Positions 19,706-28,743 are shown, counted from the stretch's first letter. The stretch: 64,000 bases of DNA from ENR-C587 sp942493235 (GCA_942493235.1 OW818676.1:248001-312000), one strand, 5' to 3'. Numbers and translations: made by a program. The notes: a model not told the origin generated them from the letters alone.

Positions 19706-19938
19706 CCAAAACTTTATAAAGCGTTGCTTTACTTAATTTTTGATATTAAGTAAATCAGAAATTATTTATTTGCAATTTTATCAATATTTTTCTTGCATAT
19801 TATATTTATTTTATTTATATTGCATTTGAATTATATTTCTTTTTGAGTTTACTAATATTACTTGATTTCAAAATAAAAAGCCGGCTTTATTCTATACAAT
19901 TAATTCAATTTCTTAATTTTATTTAGGAGGAGATTTTT

Positions 19939-21291
19939 ATGTATTTAATAATTAATCAAAAATGCAAAAATGCAAAAATGCAAAAATGCAAAAATGCAAA
20001 AATGCAAAAATGCAAAAATGCAAAAATGCAAAAATGCAAAAATGCAATAGTGTTTTTTTCAATACTATTTATAGCTTTTTTCGTTATAAATAATTACTCA
20101 TCTGCACGGGATAAACTTCCGGTTGTAAATTCAGGTCAAAGCGGGTATGGTTGTAATTATTGCCCCCTGACTGATAGTATTTTAACTCCTGTTGTTAATC
20201 CTTTAACCAAAGATACTACTTGGAAATATTTACCATTAGATTATGTACAAGCTAATTCTTGGTATGATAGAATAATTTCAGGGTATGATGCAAATGGCAA
20301 CCCTATCTATGAATCTTTACAAGCAAAAATTCCTTGCACTGCCAAAATAAATGGTATAGTAACTTACATTGGAACTGTTACAGCCTCATTTGCTTATAAA
20401 GTTGTTGACAGATGTCTTCTTCCAAATACCGATACTACTATAGCCGGATTTTTAACAAATACTTTAATCTATGGTTCTAGGTATGATATTGCCGTATATA
20501 TCCATGATGTTTGCTTTAAGGAAGGATTCCCCGGTTTAGATATTAATTTAATTCCTACTGTTTCAGAAATGTTTGTTAAAGCACAACGCGAAATTTTGCA
20601 AAGTACATATTATTATTTTTGGCCTCTATTCGAAAAAGAGCCAATAACAAATTCATATAAATTTGCAAGTGGCGGACCAATAGATTCAGCATTTAATGAA
20701 TCAACAGGTAATGATACTATCGTAGCTAGAAGCTGGATGCATTTTTATATGCCGTGCAAAGTAATTCAATCAACATATCAAGATAATAATTTTCTTTTAA
20801 CATATTGTTATGAAAAGTGTGGCGATAGTTGCTGTATTGTTTCTTATAGGCACCATATTGGGTACTTTTACAAAAAAGATTTATCAGGGACGAGATGCTA
20901 TAATCATAGAACATTAACTATGCGAATTTTAACACCTGCTCAGGATTGTCCTTCTACTTTCGGCAGTTTATGTATTGATATTTGTAGTGATGATTTATTT
21001 GCTTTTGATTATTATCAAACTATATTTAGAGATTATCGGGAGAGAGATTCTGATTGCCAATACTGTCAAGATTTTCCCTTACTATTAAAACCAATATTAT
21101 CAAATATAACAATGGATAAAGAATACGATAACATTAGAATTTTTGATTTATTGGGTAACTTAGTTACACAAATCAAATCAAATAATATTGATGATTACAA
21201 TACTGCAATACAAAACATTCATGGTTTATATTTTGTTTCTTATTATTTTGGGAATACATTTATTGAGTCAAAATCAATATATTTTGAATAG
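19939..21291 (+). CDS. secreted protein with T9SS-like C-terminus; start coded by an 8-bp repeat
   Basis: A 450-residue protein of unknown function. AGGAGG at 19925-19930 is eight bases before ATG 19939. Residues 7-36 are encoded by eleven AAAAATGC units (19958-20045) and read as KNAKMQKC cycles. A hydrophobic signal segment follows (FFSILFIAFFVINN, about 39-53, then SSARD). The mature part is cysteine-rich (pairs such as CNYC, CCIV, CQYC). The C-terminal 65 residues (IRIFDLLGNLVTQI ... GLYFVSYYFGN) resemble a T9SS type A sorting domain. The repeat unit is not a multiple of three, so copy-number change would shift the frame of the signal peptide. It is followed by another secreted protein on the same strand. 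The cargo role is unknown. Confidence 0.75.
   Translation: MYLIINQKCKNAKMQKCKNAKMQKCKNAKMQKCKNAIVFFSILFIAFFVINNYSSARDKLPVVNSGQSGYGCNYCPLTDSILTPVVNPLTKDTTWKYLPLDYVQANSWYDRIISGYDANGNPIYESLQAKIPCTAKINGIVTYIGTVTASFAYKVVDRCLLPNTDTTIAGFLTNTLIYGSRYDIAVYIHDVCFKEGFPGLDINLIPTVSEMFVKAQREILQSTYYYFWPLFEKEPITNSYKFASGGPIDSAFNESTGNDTIVARSWMHFYMPCKVIQSTYQDNNFLLTYCYEKCGDSCCIVSYRHHIGYFYKKDLSGTRCYNHRTLTMRILTPAQDCPSTFGSLCIDICSDDLFAFDYYQTIFRDYRERDSDCQYCQDFPLLLKPILSNITMDKEYDNIRIFDLLGNLVTQIKSNNIDDYNTAIQNIHGLYFVSYYFGNTFIESKSIYFE
19958..20045 (+). repeat. (AAAAATGC)11 coding microsatellite
   Basis: Eleven perfect tandem copies of an 8-bp unit lie between the start codon and the signal peptide of the gene at 19939. 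Three units (24 bp) return to the same frame. No frame through the repeat contains a stop, and each unit carries an ATG in a rotating frame. Confidence 0.97.
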
Positions 21292-21306
21292 TATTAAGTA
21301 CATATT

Positions 21307-21335
21307 GAAGCTCTCCATCATTATCGGAGAGCTTC
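21307..21335 (+). terminator. hairpin between two secreted-protein genes
   Basis: A 10-bp perfect stem (GAAGCTCTCC at 21307-21316 and GGAGAGCTTC at 21326-21335, loop 9) lies 15 bp after the first gene's stop. No T run follows (ataaataaag), so it may be a weak terminator or an mRNA-end stabiliser. Confidence 0.5.
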
Positions 21336-21358
21336 ATAAATAAAGAAAAGAGGAATAC

Positions 21359-23242
21359 ATGAAAAATTCAATTTATACGTTAGTTTTTATCTTATCTGCT
21401 TATTATTGCTTTTCGGCAGATTTTAAAATACTATGGGACTATCAACCGCCTAAACCCTTTCAAAACATTATAGTTTCCGCTGATAATAAATATTTATATG
21501 AATATAATTATTCAATAGCTATTGATTTGAAAAACTCAAGTTTCTCGACACAAACAATTGTTGAACTTCCGATTAATCCCAAGATGGATGCTCAAGGTAA
21601 TGTTTATAAAATTATGGATAGTAATAAAATATTTACTTATAATTTCCATACGGGTAATCAAATAAACAAAGACTTTTCATTTATTGATTTATATGAAAAA
21701 ACTATATCCGATTATTCGATTAATTATGTTGCAGTCTCTTATAATTTGTTTGGTGAAATAGCTGTTTATAATTTGAATACTAAGCAAGAAATTCTTAAAT
21801 ATAATATATTTAACGATAGACCGGCAGATGCTGCTGCATTCTCCGAAAATGAAAAATATGTTTTAATGTTTCATAGTGATTCTATTTACATGTATAATCT
21901 GCAAACAAATACTTTGATTTTCACACGTGCTTATGAATCATTATCAACTATCAAGCATGTGAATTTTTATGGTGATTCAGCTGCTGTTCTCTGCGATGTA
22001 AACAATAATTGTGTAGCTGTAAATACTATTAACGGCGATGAAATTAAAATTGACAGTACAAGCAATGTATTATATGAATATAATTTTTCGGAATATACAA
22101 TTTTTAGGCATAATTTAATTACTAATATTTATGACACTTTACAACTTATTGAATTTAAAGAGGATACTTTTAAACTACGGTATAGAGCATCTGACTTTAG
22201 TAATGAAGAGAAAGAATGTTATTTATCTAAATTTAACAATAAATATTATTTTGCAAAATATTCTGATAATTATATAATCGATTCATTAGATACTAATATA
22301 TTATTATATAATTCTGAATACTATTTGATATTTAATAACAATAATATCTTTAAAATAAACAGTGAGACAAAAGATACTATAGAATCATACTTATCATTAC
22401 CATCTAATATATTAGGTTACAATGAATTATATTATTTCAAGGGAATATTTAGTTTTAATGTTTTTAGTTTAAAAGGAAATAATTTGCTTATTAATCTCAA
22501 TGCTATTAACATTTATGGTCCGGAAATTCGTTTTTCGGTATATAACCCTCACTATATTACTAATCAAATATCAGATACTATTTTCTGCAGATTTTTACCA
22601 GATACTAATGTAGTTTTTAAATTTCAACTTCAAGATTATAATTTCGCCCATCCTTCAGGTGTTAATAATGATTTATATTACTTGAAAAATGATAATTTAA
22701 ATATATTATATAAGCATGATTTAATTGCAAATCAAATTGACACATTAGCTTATGACTTCAATATTAGCTCTTTACGGTTTTCAATGGATAAAAAATATAT
22801 GGCATTAACTAGCAATACTGAAAAGAAAACTTATTTTTATGATTTGAATAAAATTAAAAATCAAGAGCCTATTTTAGTGTTAGCTGATGTTTATGAACCT
22901 GATATTTATCATAAATTGCATATTTCATCAAATTTCAAATACTTGATTACAAATGTTACTGCAGATAAATATGCCCATAGAACTTGCTATGAGTTACATT
23001 TAGAAAGTTTGTCTGTTAATAATAATGTGCCTACTACTTCCTTATCAATTTTCCCTAATCCGGCAACTGATTATATTGAAATTTTTAATGTACTAATGGG
23101 TAGTGAAATTGAAATATTTAATTCTATGGGTATTTTGATTGATAGATTTAAATATGATTCGCGAATTGATATATCTAAATATCCTATCGGAATATATACT
23201 GTTCGTTCCAATACGGGCACTCAGAGATTTATAAAGATATAA
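21359..23242 (+). CDS. secreted beta-propeller-like protein with T9SS type A sorting domain
   Basis: A 627-residue protein with signal peptide at 1-20 (LVFILSAYYCFSA). The body consists of repeated short beta strands with patterns such as KYVLMFHSDSIYMYNLQT and KKTYFYDLNK, like degenerate WD40/quinoprotein-type propeller blades. The last 75 residues contain the canonical sorting motif SLSIFPNPATDYIEIFN followed by EIFNSMGILIDRF and YPIGIYTVRS. It is therefore predicted to cross the outer membrane through T9SS and be cell-surface attached or released. GAGGAAT precedes the ATG. The particular ligand or role is not visible. The neighbour upstream has a similar fate. Confidence 0.85.
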   Translation: MKNSIYTLVFILSAYYCFSADFKILWDYQPPKPFQNIIVSADNKYLYEYNYSIAIDLKNSSFSTQTIVELPINPKMDAQGNVYKIMDSNKIFTYNFHTGNQINKDFSFIDLYEKTISDYSINYVAVSYNLFGEIAVYNLNTKQEILKYNIFNDRPADAAAFSENEKYVLMFHSDSIYMYNLQTNTLIFTRAYESLSTIKHVNFYGDSAAVLCDVNNNCVAVNTINGDEIKIDSTSNVLYEYNFSEYTIFRHNLITNIYDTLQLIEFKEDTFKLRYRASDFSNEEKECYLSKFNNKYYFAKYSDNYIIDSLDTNILLYNSEYYLIFNNNNIFKINSETKDTIESYLSLPSNILGYNELYYFKGIFSFNVFSLKGNNLLINLNAINIYGPEIRFSVYNPHYITNQISDTIFCRFLPDTNVVFKFQLQDYNFAHPSGVNNDLYYLKNDNLNILYKHDLIANQIDTLAYDFNISSLRFSMDKKYMALTSNTEKKTYFYDLNKIKNQEPILVLADVYEPDIYHKLHISSNFKYLITNVTADKYAHRTCYELHLESLSVNNNVPTTSLSIFPNPATDYIEIFNVLMGSEIEIFNSMGILIDRFKYDSRIDISKYPIGIYTVRSNTGTQRFIKI

Positions 23243-23367
23243 CCCCTAAACAATCAAGACTTTTAACTCATTGTTTTAGCACTGTATTTCAATTACTTAC
23301 GGATATTTTCATTAGAAATATAAGTACTATTACGAGTATTAGGAGTTGGTTTCATATTATAAATAAC

Positions 23368-23398
23368 AAAGCCATACCGATTAAGATATGGCTTTATT
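23368..23398. terminator. bidirectional terminator between convergent genes
   Basis: AAAGCCATA (23368-23376) pairs with TATGGCTTT (23387-23395). It lies between the convergent T9SS gene and frr and can serve both strands, although the T runs are short. Confidence 0.65.
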
Positions 23399-23421
23399 AA
23401 TATTGTTCAAGAAGGAAAGAA

Positions 23422-23982
23422 TTAATTATCCATCAATTCTTTTTCTTTTGCAGTAAGAGCAACATCTAATATTTTGATATGCTCGTCAGTAATTTTCTGC
23501 ATTTCATCTTCACCGCGTTTTTTCTCGTCTTCGGTGATTTGCTTATCTTTTTCTGCTTTGCGAAATACTTCTATTTGGTCTCTGCGAATATTTCGGATAG
23601 CTACTTTGCCTTCTTCGGCATATTTTTTAGTCAATTTCACATATTCTTTTCTACGTTCTTCAGTTAATGGAGGAACAGGAATACGAATAATTGTACCGTC
23701 ATTCTGTGGATTAAATCCGAGACCTGCTGCTTGAATAGCTTTTTCAATTGCTGATAGTGTAGTTCTGTCAAAAGGTTGAACTACTATAGTTCTTGCGTCC
23801 GGAACGGCGATGTTAGCCATTTGAGAAATCGGAGTCGGCGAACCATAATATTCGGCTTTCAATCCGTCAACTAATGATGCAGTAGCCCTGCCGGTACGAA
23901 CTTTTGTAATCTGTCCTTTAGTAAAATCAACAGATTTAGCCATCATATCTTTTGATTTTTCAATAATTTCTTTATATTCCAT
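23422..23982 (-). CDS. frr: ribosome recycling factor
   Basis: Splits post-termination ribosomes together with EF-G. The two-domain RRF pattern is intact: helix KSKDMMAKSVDFTKGQIT, then LKAEYYGSPTPISQMANIAV, then the C-terminal helices EERRKEYVKLTKKYAEEGKV and RRDQIEVFRKAEKD. An upstream in-frame ATG at 23988 sits only one base after AAAGG, whereas ATG 23982 has seven-base spacing. ATG 23982 is therefore chosen, giving 186 residues, close to the usual 185. It is 10-16 bp after pyrH, as in many genomes. Confidence 0.95.
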   Translation of the reverse strand: MEYKEIIEKSKDMMAKSVDFTKGQITKVRTGRATASLVDGLKAEYYGSPTPISQMANIAVPDARTIVVQPFDRTTLSAIEKAIQAAGLGFNPQNDGTIIRIPVPPLTEERRKEYVKLTKKYAEEGKVAIRNIRRDQIEVFRKAEKDKQITEDEKKRGEDEMQKITDEHIKILDVALTAKEKELMDN

Positions 23983-23998
23983 AAGCATACCTTTAAAA

Positions 23999-24715
23999 TT
24001 ATATATTTACAACTGTTCCAATTTTTTCACCTGATATAACACGTTTCAAGTTACCTTTTTCGTTTAAATTAAATACGATTATCGGTAATTTATTTTCCTT
24101 GCATAGAGCAAAAGCGGTCTGGTCCATTACTCTCAAATCTTTCTCGAGCACTTCCTGAAATTTAATAGATTCGTACTTTAACGCATGAGGATTTTTCTCG
24201 GGGTCTGAATCATAGACTCCGTCAACACGTGTACCTTTAATTACTACATCGGCTTCGATTTCTATAGCTCTAAGCACAGCAGCTGTATCCGTAGTGAAGT
24301 ATGGGCTACCCGTTCCGGCAGCAAATAATACTACACGACCTTTTTCTAAATGTCTGATAGCACGCCTTCTGATAAATGGTTCAGCAATTTGCTCCATTTT
24401 GATTGCAGTCTGAAGTCTGGTGCTTATTCCTTTGCTCTCTAAAGCACTCTGGAAAGCTATGCAGTTAATTACAGTTGCGAGCATGCCCATATTGTCGCCG
24501 GATACTTTATCAATACCTGTGCCGGCACTCTGCATCCCACGGAATATATTGCCCCCGCCGATTACTATACCGACTTGAATTCCTAACTCATGTAGTTCTT
24601 TTATCTCTTCCGTAAATGCACTTAAAGTATTCGGGTCGATACCGTAACTTTTTTCTCCCATTAATGCTTCACCGCTTAATTTAAGCAGTATTCTTTTATA
24701 TTTTGGAATTCCCAT
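23999..24715 (-). CDS. pyrH: UMP kinase
   Basis: Phosphorylates UMP to UDP with ATP in pyrimidine nucleotide synthesis; a hexameric amino-acid-kinase-fold enzyme. Of 238 residues it shows the N-terminal YKRILLKLSGEALMG, the glycine loop IGGGNIFRG (about 54-62), the UMP/ATP region with GTGSPYFTTDTAA (about 133-145) and VDGVYDSDP (about 165-173). Length is standard. It is followed directly by frr. The preceding 340 bp up to the tsf terminator hold no gene. Confidence 0.96.
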   Translation of the reverse strand: MGIPKYKRILLKLSGEALMGEKSYGIDPNTLSAFTEEIKELHELGIQVGIVIGGGNIFRGMQSAGTGIDKVSGDNMGMLATVINCIAFQSALESKGISTRLQTAIKMEQIAEPFIRRRAIRHLEKGRVVLFAAGTGSPYFTTDTAAVLRAIEIEADVVIKGTRVDGVYDSDPEKNPHALKYESIKFQEVLEKDLRVMDQTAFALCKENKLPIIVFNLNEKGNLKRVISGEKIGTVVNI

Positions 24716-25010
24716 TTAATTTAAACCCTAAGATTTATGTATAAGTATAGTTTCTTTTCTGTTTTAATAATTGTTGTCTAATATTCAATTTAGGACAAAT
24801 AGTTGATTTATTTTGATATAGCAATTTCTGCTTGATATGTAATTTCATAAAATATAAATGCCTTAAATCTTAATTTCAAACTTTATACTTCTTGATTTTC
24901 GTTTGTTCTTACTCGAAATAACTACATTAGATTCTTATATCAAGTCCTAATTCCGAATTCCCATTTCCCAAATCCCAATCATCAACTATTAAAACAGAAA
25001 AGCGTAAAAA
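24716..25010. other. gene-free spacer before pyrH
   Basis: AT-rich, with no open frame of note. A short low-complexity patch (ccgaattcccatttccca) lies at 24953-24970. It must contain the pyrH-frr promoter if the tsf terminator is efficient. Confidence 0.5.
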
Positions 25011-25040
25011 AAAGGGGTTAAAATCAAATAACCCCTTTAT
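25003..25040 (-). terminator. terminator after tsf
   Basis: AAAGGGGTTA pairs with TAACCCCTTT (25011-25020 with 25029-25038), 18 bp beyond the tsf stop. On the minus strand it is followed by a run of eight T. Confidence 0.9.
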
Positions 25041-25055
25041 TTAAACATTGATTCA

Positions 25056-25907
25056 TTAAGCAATCTCTTCGCCTAAAAAATATCTTTTAAATGATAATAT
25101 TTTAAGTTCAGGATTTGCTTCAGCTAATATTACTTTTACAGCTTTGCTTCCGTCTTTAACAAAAGCCTGCTCAATTAAGCAATTTTCTTGGAAGTATTTT
25201 TCTAATCTGCCTTGAGCAATTCTTAGAGCTATATCTTCTTTTTTACCTTCGTTCATAGCTTGTTCTTTATAGATTTCAATTTCTTTATCGATTTTCTCTT
25301 GAGAAACTATGCTTCTATCAACAAAAGAAGGATTCATAGCAGCAATTTGCATAGCTACATCATAAATTGTAGCTTTTGATTTTTCATCAGGATCTGCGAT
25401 ATTAGTATTAAGTAATACGCCTAAACGGCTACCTGAGTGAATATATGCTGATAAATAACCATTAGTTTTAATTTTTTCCATTCTGCGAACTTCAATTTTT
25501 TCACTGAATTTAGCAAGAATTTCATTGTGAAGTCCCTCGATAGTGTCGTTACCAACTTTAACTTTCATTAATTCATCAATGGAATTAACTTCATTATTTA
25601 AGTAAGCATAACCTAATTGATTAGCATATTCTACGAAGCCTTCGTTTTTACCGACGAAGTCTGTTTCACAGTTAACTTCAATTACAATACCGGTTTTTTT
25701 ATCATCAGTGGTAATAACCAAAACGATACCTTCGTTAGCTGAGCGATCAGCTCTTTTAGCAGCAGAAGCGGCACCTTTTTTTCTAAGTAACTCAATAGCT
25801 TTTTCCATATCGCCTTCGGCTTCTACTAAAGCTTTTTTACATTCGCCCATACCGGCACCGGTTTTAGTTCTAAGGTCTTTGACCATGTTAGCTGATATTT
25901 CTGCCAT
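25056..25907 (-). CDS. tsf: elongation factor Ts
   Basis: Guanine-nucleotide exchange factor for EF-Tu. The N-terminal UBA-like segment ANMVKDLRTKTGAGMGECKK is followed by LVEAEGDMEKAIELLRKKG. The core holds the EF-Tu contact motif CETDFVGKNEGF (about 78-89) and the later VRRMEKIKTNGYLSAYIHSG. The frame is open from 25976, but that upstream stretch is unlike EF-Ts, and AGGA precedes ATG 25907, so MAEISANM is the start (283 residues). It is separated from rpsB by a terminator hairpin, so it probably also has its own promoter. Confidence 0.95.
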   Translation of the reverse strand: MAEISANMVKDLRTKTGAGMGECKKALVEAEGDMEKAIELLRKKGAASAAKRADRSANEGIVLVITTDDKKTGIVIEVNCETDFVGKNEGFVEYANQLGYAYLNNEVNSIDELMKVKVGNDTIEGLHNEILAKFSEKIEVRRMEKIKTNGYLSAYIHSGSRLGVLLNTNIADPDEKSKATIYDVAMQIAAMNPSFVDRSIVSQEKIDKEIEIYKEQAMNEGKKEDIALRIAQGRLEKYFQENCLIEQAFVKDGSKAVKVILAEANPELKILSFKRYFLGEEIA

Positions 25908-26046
25908 TTTAAATAGTCCTATATATTTATTAATATAATTTTCAAAATAATTTATAGTATAATTAGTTGCTTTCAATATTTTTTTATTTTGTATATCAAG
26001 ATTAGAAAATCCCTAATCTTGATATAAACAAAACAATTTAATGAGT

Positions 26047-26080
26047 TTAAAAAAAAGCAGTCGGTTACGACTGCTTTTGA
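26047..26080 (-). terminator. terminator between rpsB and tsf
   Basis: AAAAGCAGTCG (26053-26063) pairs perfectly with CGACTGCTTTT (26068-26078) across a four-base loop. It lies eight bases beyond the rpsB stop and is followed on the minus strand by a T run. It could be partial, tuning tsf relative to rpsB. Confidence 0.9.
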
Positions 26081-26087
26081 ATAATCA

Positions 26088-26987
26088 TTATTTATTCTCA
26101 GCGTCGCCGGCTTCGGCAGGCTGGTCGTGATTAGCTAAATCTCTATTATCGCGGTTTCTTCTGGGAGCAGCTCCCGGAGCTCCGCCCGGTCTTTTTCTTT
26201 CTCTCAAATTTCTTTTAATTTTATGAGAGTCTTCGTCTTCGCCTTCATTTTCTTTTGCATTTCTGTCGGCATCAGATAGACCTTCAGCTTTACGAGCACG
26301 AGCTACTTCAGCTCCCTCGGTAATAGCGTCAGCCATCACTTTACACATTAATTCAATAGTTTTAGATGAATCGTCATTTGACGGAATCGGATAATCAACA
26401 ATTTCAGGGTCGCAGTTAGTATCAACTAATGCGATAACCGGAATACCTAATATTTCAGCTTCTTTAATTGCGATATGTTCTTTTTTGATATCTACTACGA
26501 AGATAGCTCCGGGCAAGCGGTTCATATCTTCAATACCGCCGAATACTTTACGCAGACGGTCTCTTTCTCTTGATAGGAGTAATCTTTCTTTCTTGGTAAT
26601 AGCTTCAAAAGTACCATCAACTTCCATTTTGTCGATAGCTAATAATCTTTTTATACTTTTTCTGATAGTAGAAAAATTAGTAAGCATACCACCGAGCCAA
26701 CGTTCGCTAACATAATTCATGCCGCATTTCTTTGCAAATTCGGCAAGAATATCTTTAGCTTGAGGCTTAGTACCTACGAAAAGAATAACCTTTCCGGCGG
26801 CAGCTGACTGATAAATGGCTTCTCTTGCTATGTCGAGAAGCACTTGAGTTTTACGAAGATCTATAATATGGATCCCGTTTCTTTCCATAAAGATGAAATT
26901 TTGCATTTTCGGATTCCATCTTCTGGTAAGGTGTCCGAAGTGGGCACCAGCTTCGAGCAATTGCTCTATTTGAACTACGTGAGACAT
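26088..26987 (-). CDS. rpsB: 30S ribosomal protein S2, with long C-terminal tail
   Basis: A component of the small ribosomal subunit. It has the S2 opening SHVVQIEQLLEAGAHFGHLT and RWNPKMQNFIFMERNGIHII, later RWLGGMLTNFSTIRKSI (about 130) and the Walker-like AIFVVDIKKEHIAIKEA. GGAGAA four bases before ATG 26987 decides the start; the frame is open further up but without support. The 299-residue product is longer than typical S2. The last 60 residues are a charged, low-complexity tail (NLRERKRPGGAPGAAPRRNR ... DQPAEAGDAENK). Order rplM-rpsI-rpsB-tsf-pyrH-frr is a classic bacterial arrangement. Confidence 0.96.
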   Translation of the reverse strand: MSHVVQIEQLLEAGAHFGHLTRRWNPKMQNFIFMERNGIHIIDLRKTQVLLDIAREAIYQSAAAGKVILFVGTKPQAKDILAEFAKKCGMNYVSERWLGGMLTNFSTIRKSIKRLLAIDKMEVDGTFEAITKKERLLLSRERDRLRKVFGGIEDMNRLPGAIFVVDIKKEHIAIKEAEILGIPVIALVDTNCDPEIVDYPIPSNDDSSKTIELMCKVMADAITEGAEVARARKAEGLSDADRNAKENEGEDEDSHKIKRNLRERKRPGGAPGAAPRRNRDNRDLANHDQPAEAGDAENK

Positions 26988-27138
26988 TTTTTCTCCTTGT
27001 GTTAGGCTTATGCTTCCTTCATTTTGTTTGCTCAACATTCTGCTATTATAAAATGCCACACACAAACAATCCGAAAGCAGGCTTAATTTTCAAATCTGTT
27101 AATTAAATAAAAAGAACATTCGAATACAAAAAAACTGA

Positions 27139-27525
27139 TTAACGTTTTGAGAACTGGAAGCGTTTACGAGCTTTCTTTTGACCGTATTTCTTACGTTCAA
27201 CCATACGAGGGTCACGTGTCATTAAATGAGCGTCTCTCAAGATATGGCGTAAAGTCTCATCATACTCAACCAAAGAACGAGCTATACCTAATTGGATAGC
27301 ACCGGTCTGTCCTGTTAATCCCCCGCCTCTTACAGTAGCGATAACATCCCAGCGACCAAGATTATTGGTTACTTCAAATGGTTTCAATATTGTAATACGG
27401 TTAGTATCAACCGGAAAGTAATTTTCAAACTCTCTGTTGTTGATTGTGATTTTCCCTTTACCTGGAAGAAGTCTTACTTGAGCCACAGAGGTCTTTCTTC
27501 TTCCGGTTGCTGAATTAGTCTTCAT
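27139..27525 (-). CDS. rpsI: 30S ribosomal protein S9
   Basis: A small-subunit protein whose C-terminal tail reaches the P-site tRNA. All hallmarks are present: ATGRRKTSVAQVRLLPGKGK at the start, the middle GGGLTGQTGAIQLGIARSLV, and the basic end DPRMVERKKYGQKKARKRFQ followed by FSKR. Length 128 is normal. It starts 20 bp after rplM and forms the usual rplM-rpsI pair. Confidence 0.97.
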   Translation of the reverse strand: MKTNSATGRRKTSVAQVRLLPGKGKITINNREFENYFPVDTNRITILKPFEVTNNLGRWDVIATVRGGGLTGQTGAIQLGIARSLVEYDETLRHILRDAHLMTRDPRMVERKKYGQKKARKRFQFSKR

Positions 27526-27545
27526 CTAAAACTCCGAATTGTAAA

Positions 27546-27995
27546 TTAATATGGTAATTCAAATTTTACCGGTAACTGTGCCGAATGCGGGTGTTTCTCA
27601 CCTGCATACACTTTTAACTTTTTCATGATTGCTCTGCCAAGTTTTGTCTTGGGCAACATTCCTCTAACGGAATGTTCAATTACATATTCGGGCTTGACTT
27701 TTTGCATTTCTATAAATGATTTAAATCTGTCGCCACCCGGATAATAAGTATGATGAAAATATTCTTTTTGCTCAGGTCTTTTACCTTGAAGAACTATTTT
27801 CTCCGCATTAATCACTACAACGAAATCGCCATTATCGACGTGAGGTGTAAAGCTTGGTTTGTGCTTGCCTCTTAAAATAATTGCTACTTGCGTGCTAAGT
27901 CTTCCGACTGTTAGCCCTGCTGCATCAACTACATACCATGCTCTAGTTACGTCTTCTTTTCTAAGCGATTTGGTTATTTTTGCTGTAGCTTCCAC
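27546..27995 (-). CDS. rplM: 50S ribosomal protein L13
   Basis: An early-assembly large-subunit protein. It shows WYVVDAAGLTVGRLSTQVA, LRGKHKPSFTPHVDNGDFVV, the GK/KEYFHHTYYPGG region and the C-terminal RGMLPKTKLGRAIMKKLKVY. The 149-residue length is standard. A Bacteroidota-type promoter (TTTG, 20 bases, TAATTTTG) lies 44-75 bp upstream on the minus strand, marking it as first gene of the ribosomal block. Confidence 0.97.
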   Translation of the reverse strand: MEATAKITKSLRKEDVTRAWYVVDAAGLTVGRLSTQVAIILRGKHKPSFTPHVDNGDFVVVINAEKIVLQGKRPEQKEYFHHTYYPGGDRFKSFIEMQKVKPEYVIEHSVRGMLPKTKLGRAIMKKLKVYAGEKHPHSAQLPVKFELPY

Positions 27996-28038
27996 AAACT
28001 ACTCCTATCTATTTAACCATAATATACTAAAAAGAATA

Positions 28039-28070
28039 CAAAATTACTGATTATTTCAATGATACCCAAA
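28039..28070 (-). promoter_or_regulatory. Bacteroidota-type promoter of rplM-rpsI-rpsB
   Basis: On the minus strand TTTG (28070-28067), a 20-base spacer and TAATTTTG (28046-28039) match the -33/-7 consensus TTTG-N19-21-TAnnTTTG. It is 44 bp from the rplM start. Confidence 0.7.
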
Positions 28071-28239
28071 TCTTTTTTTTATTATTTATCATATAATTCA
28101 ATATTTAAGCAATTATTTTGTTTTTTGTCCTTAAATCACGATTTTTTTGATTCTATTGTATTTTCTAAAATAATTTTTCTGAATAATCCTATCCTAAGTT
28201 TTTCTTCAGCTTAAGAAGGCTCAATAAACCCAAAGCGAA

Positions 28240-28743
28240 TCATATAGACAAGCTAAATACTAATTTATTAAAGTCAAATCCAATATTAAACTCAAAATTT
28301 TGAGAAGTATCCGATAGCTTTCTATTATAAATCTTAATTGCGGATTGAAACTGTTTATTGGATTGACGAATCAGTAAAAGACCTGTTAAATCAAGTCCTA
28401 AAGCTAATGCAGAGCTAATAACAAATCCAGAACTTTTGTTAGTACCCCCACTGTAAGTATTGTCCATATATACTTCTTTTATCTGATTTATTGTTAATAA
28501 TAGCCCTGCCCCTAAAGCAATATATCCTAAATTTTTATTCCAACTCGAAGATACTAACCTATCACTCGAATTAATATTATTTTCCAATATATCAACTATA
28601 TCACTACGTGGTACTTCAACCCCTTTTATAGCATAACTATTTCCCCAAAATGAGTAATCAACTATAATAGAGTCTTGTGAAGTTTGAGCAGTAGCTGTCA
28701 TAGAACAAATAATAAACAAAAAAAGATTAAGTAGTTTTCTCAT
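28240..28743 (-). CDS. small exported/membrane protein of unknown function
   Basis: A 167-residue protein I do not recognise. Residues 1-19 look like a signal peptide ending ATAQT. A hydrophobic stretch NLGYIALGAGLLLTI at about 70-84 and another SSGFVISSALALGLDLTGLL at about 104-123 suggest membrane association. The C-terminus ends in alternating strands (FNIGFDFNKLVFSLSI) with a terminal aromatic-rich pattern, loosely like an outer-membrane strand. No lipobox is present. It is monocistronic between the ribosomal block and the sigma factor gene. Codon use looks like its neighbours. Confidence 0.6.
   Translation of the reverse strand: MRKLLNLFLFIICSMTATAQTSQDSIIVDYSFWGNSYAIKGVEVPRSDIVDILENNINSSDRLVSSSWNKNLGYIALGAGLLLTINQIKEVYMDNTYSGGTNKSSGFVISSALALGLDLTGLLLIRQSNKQFQSAIKIYNRKLSDTSQNFEFNIGFDFNKLVFSLSI

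Noticed and set aside
26988..27065. Upstream start of rpsB
   Set aside because: GGAGAA directly precedes the internal ATG, and the extra residues are unlike any S2.
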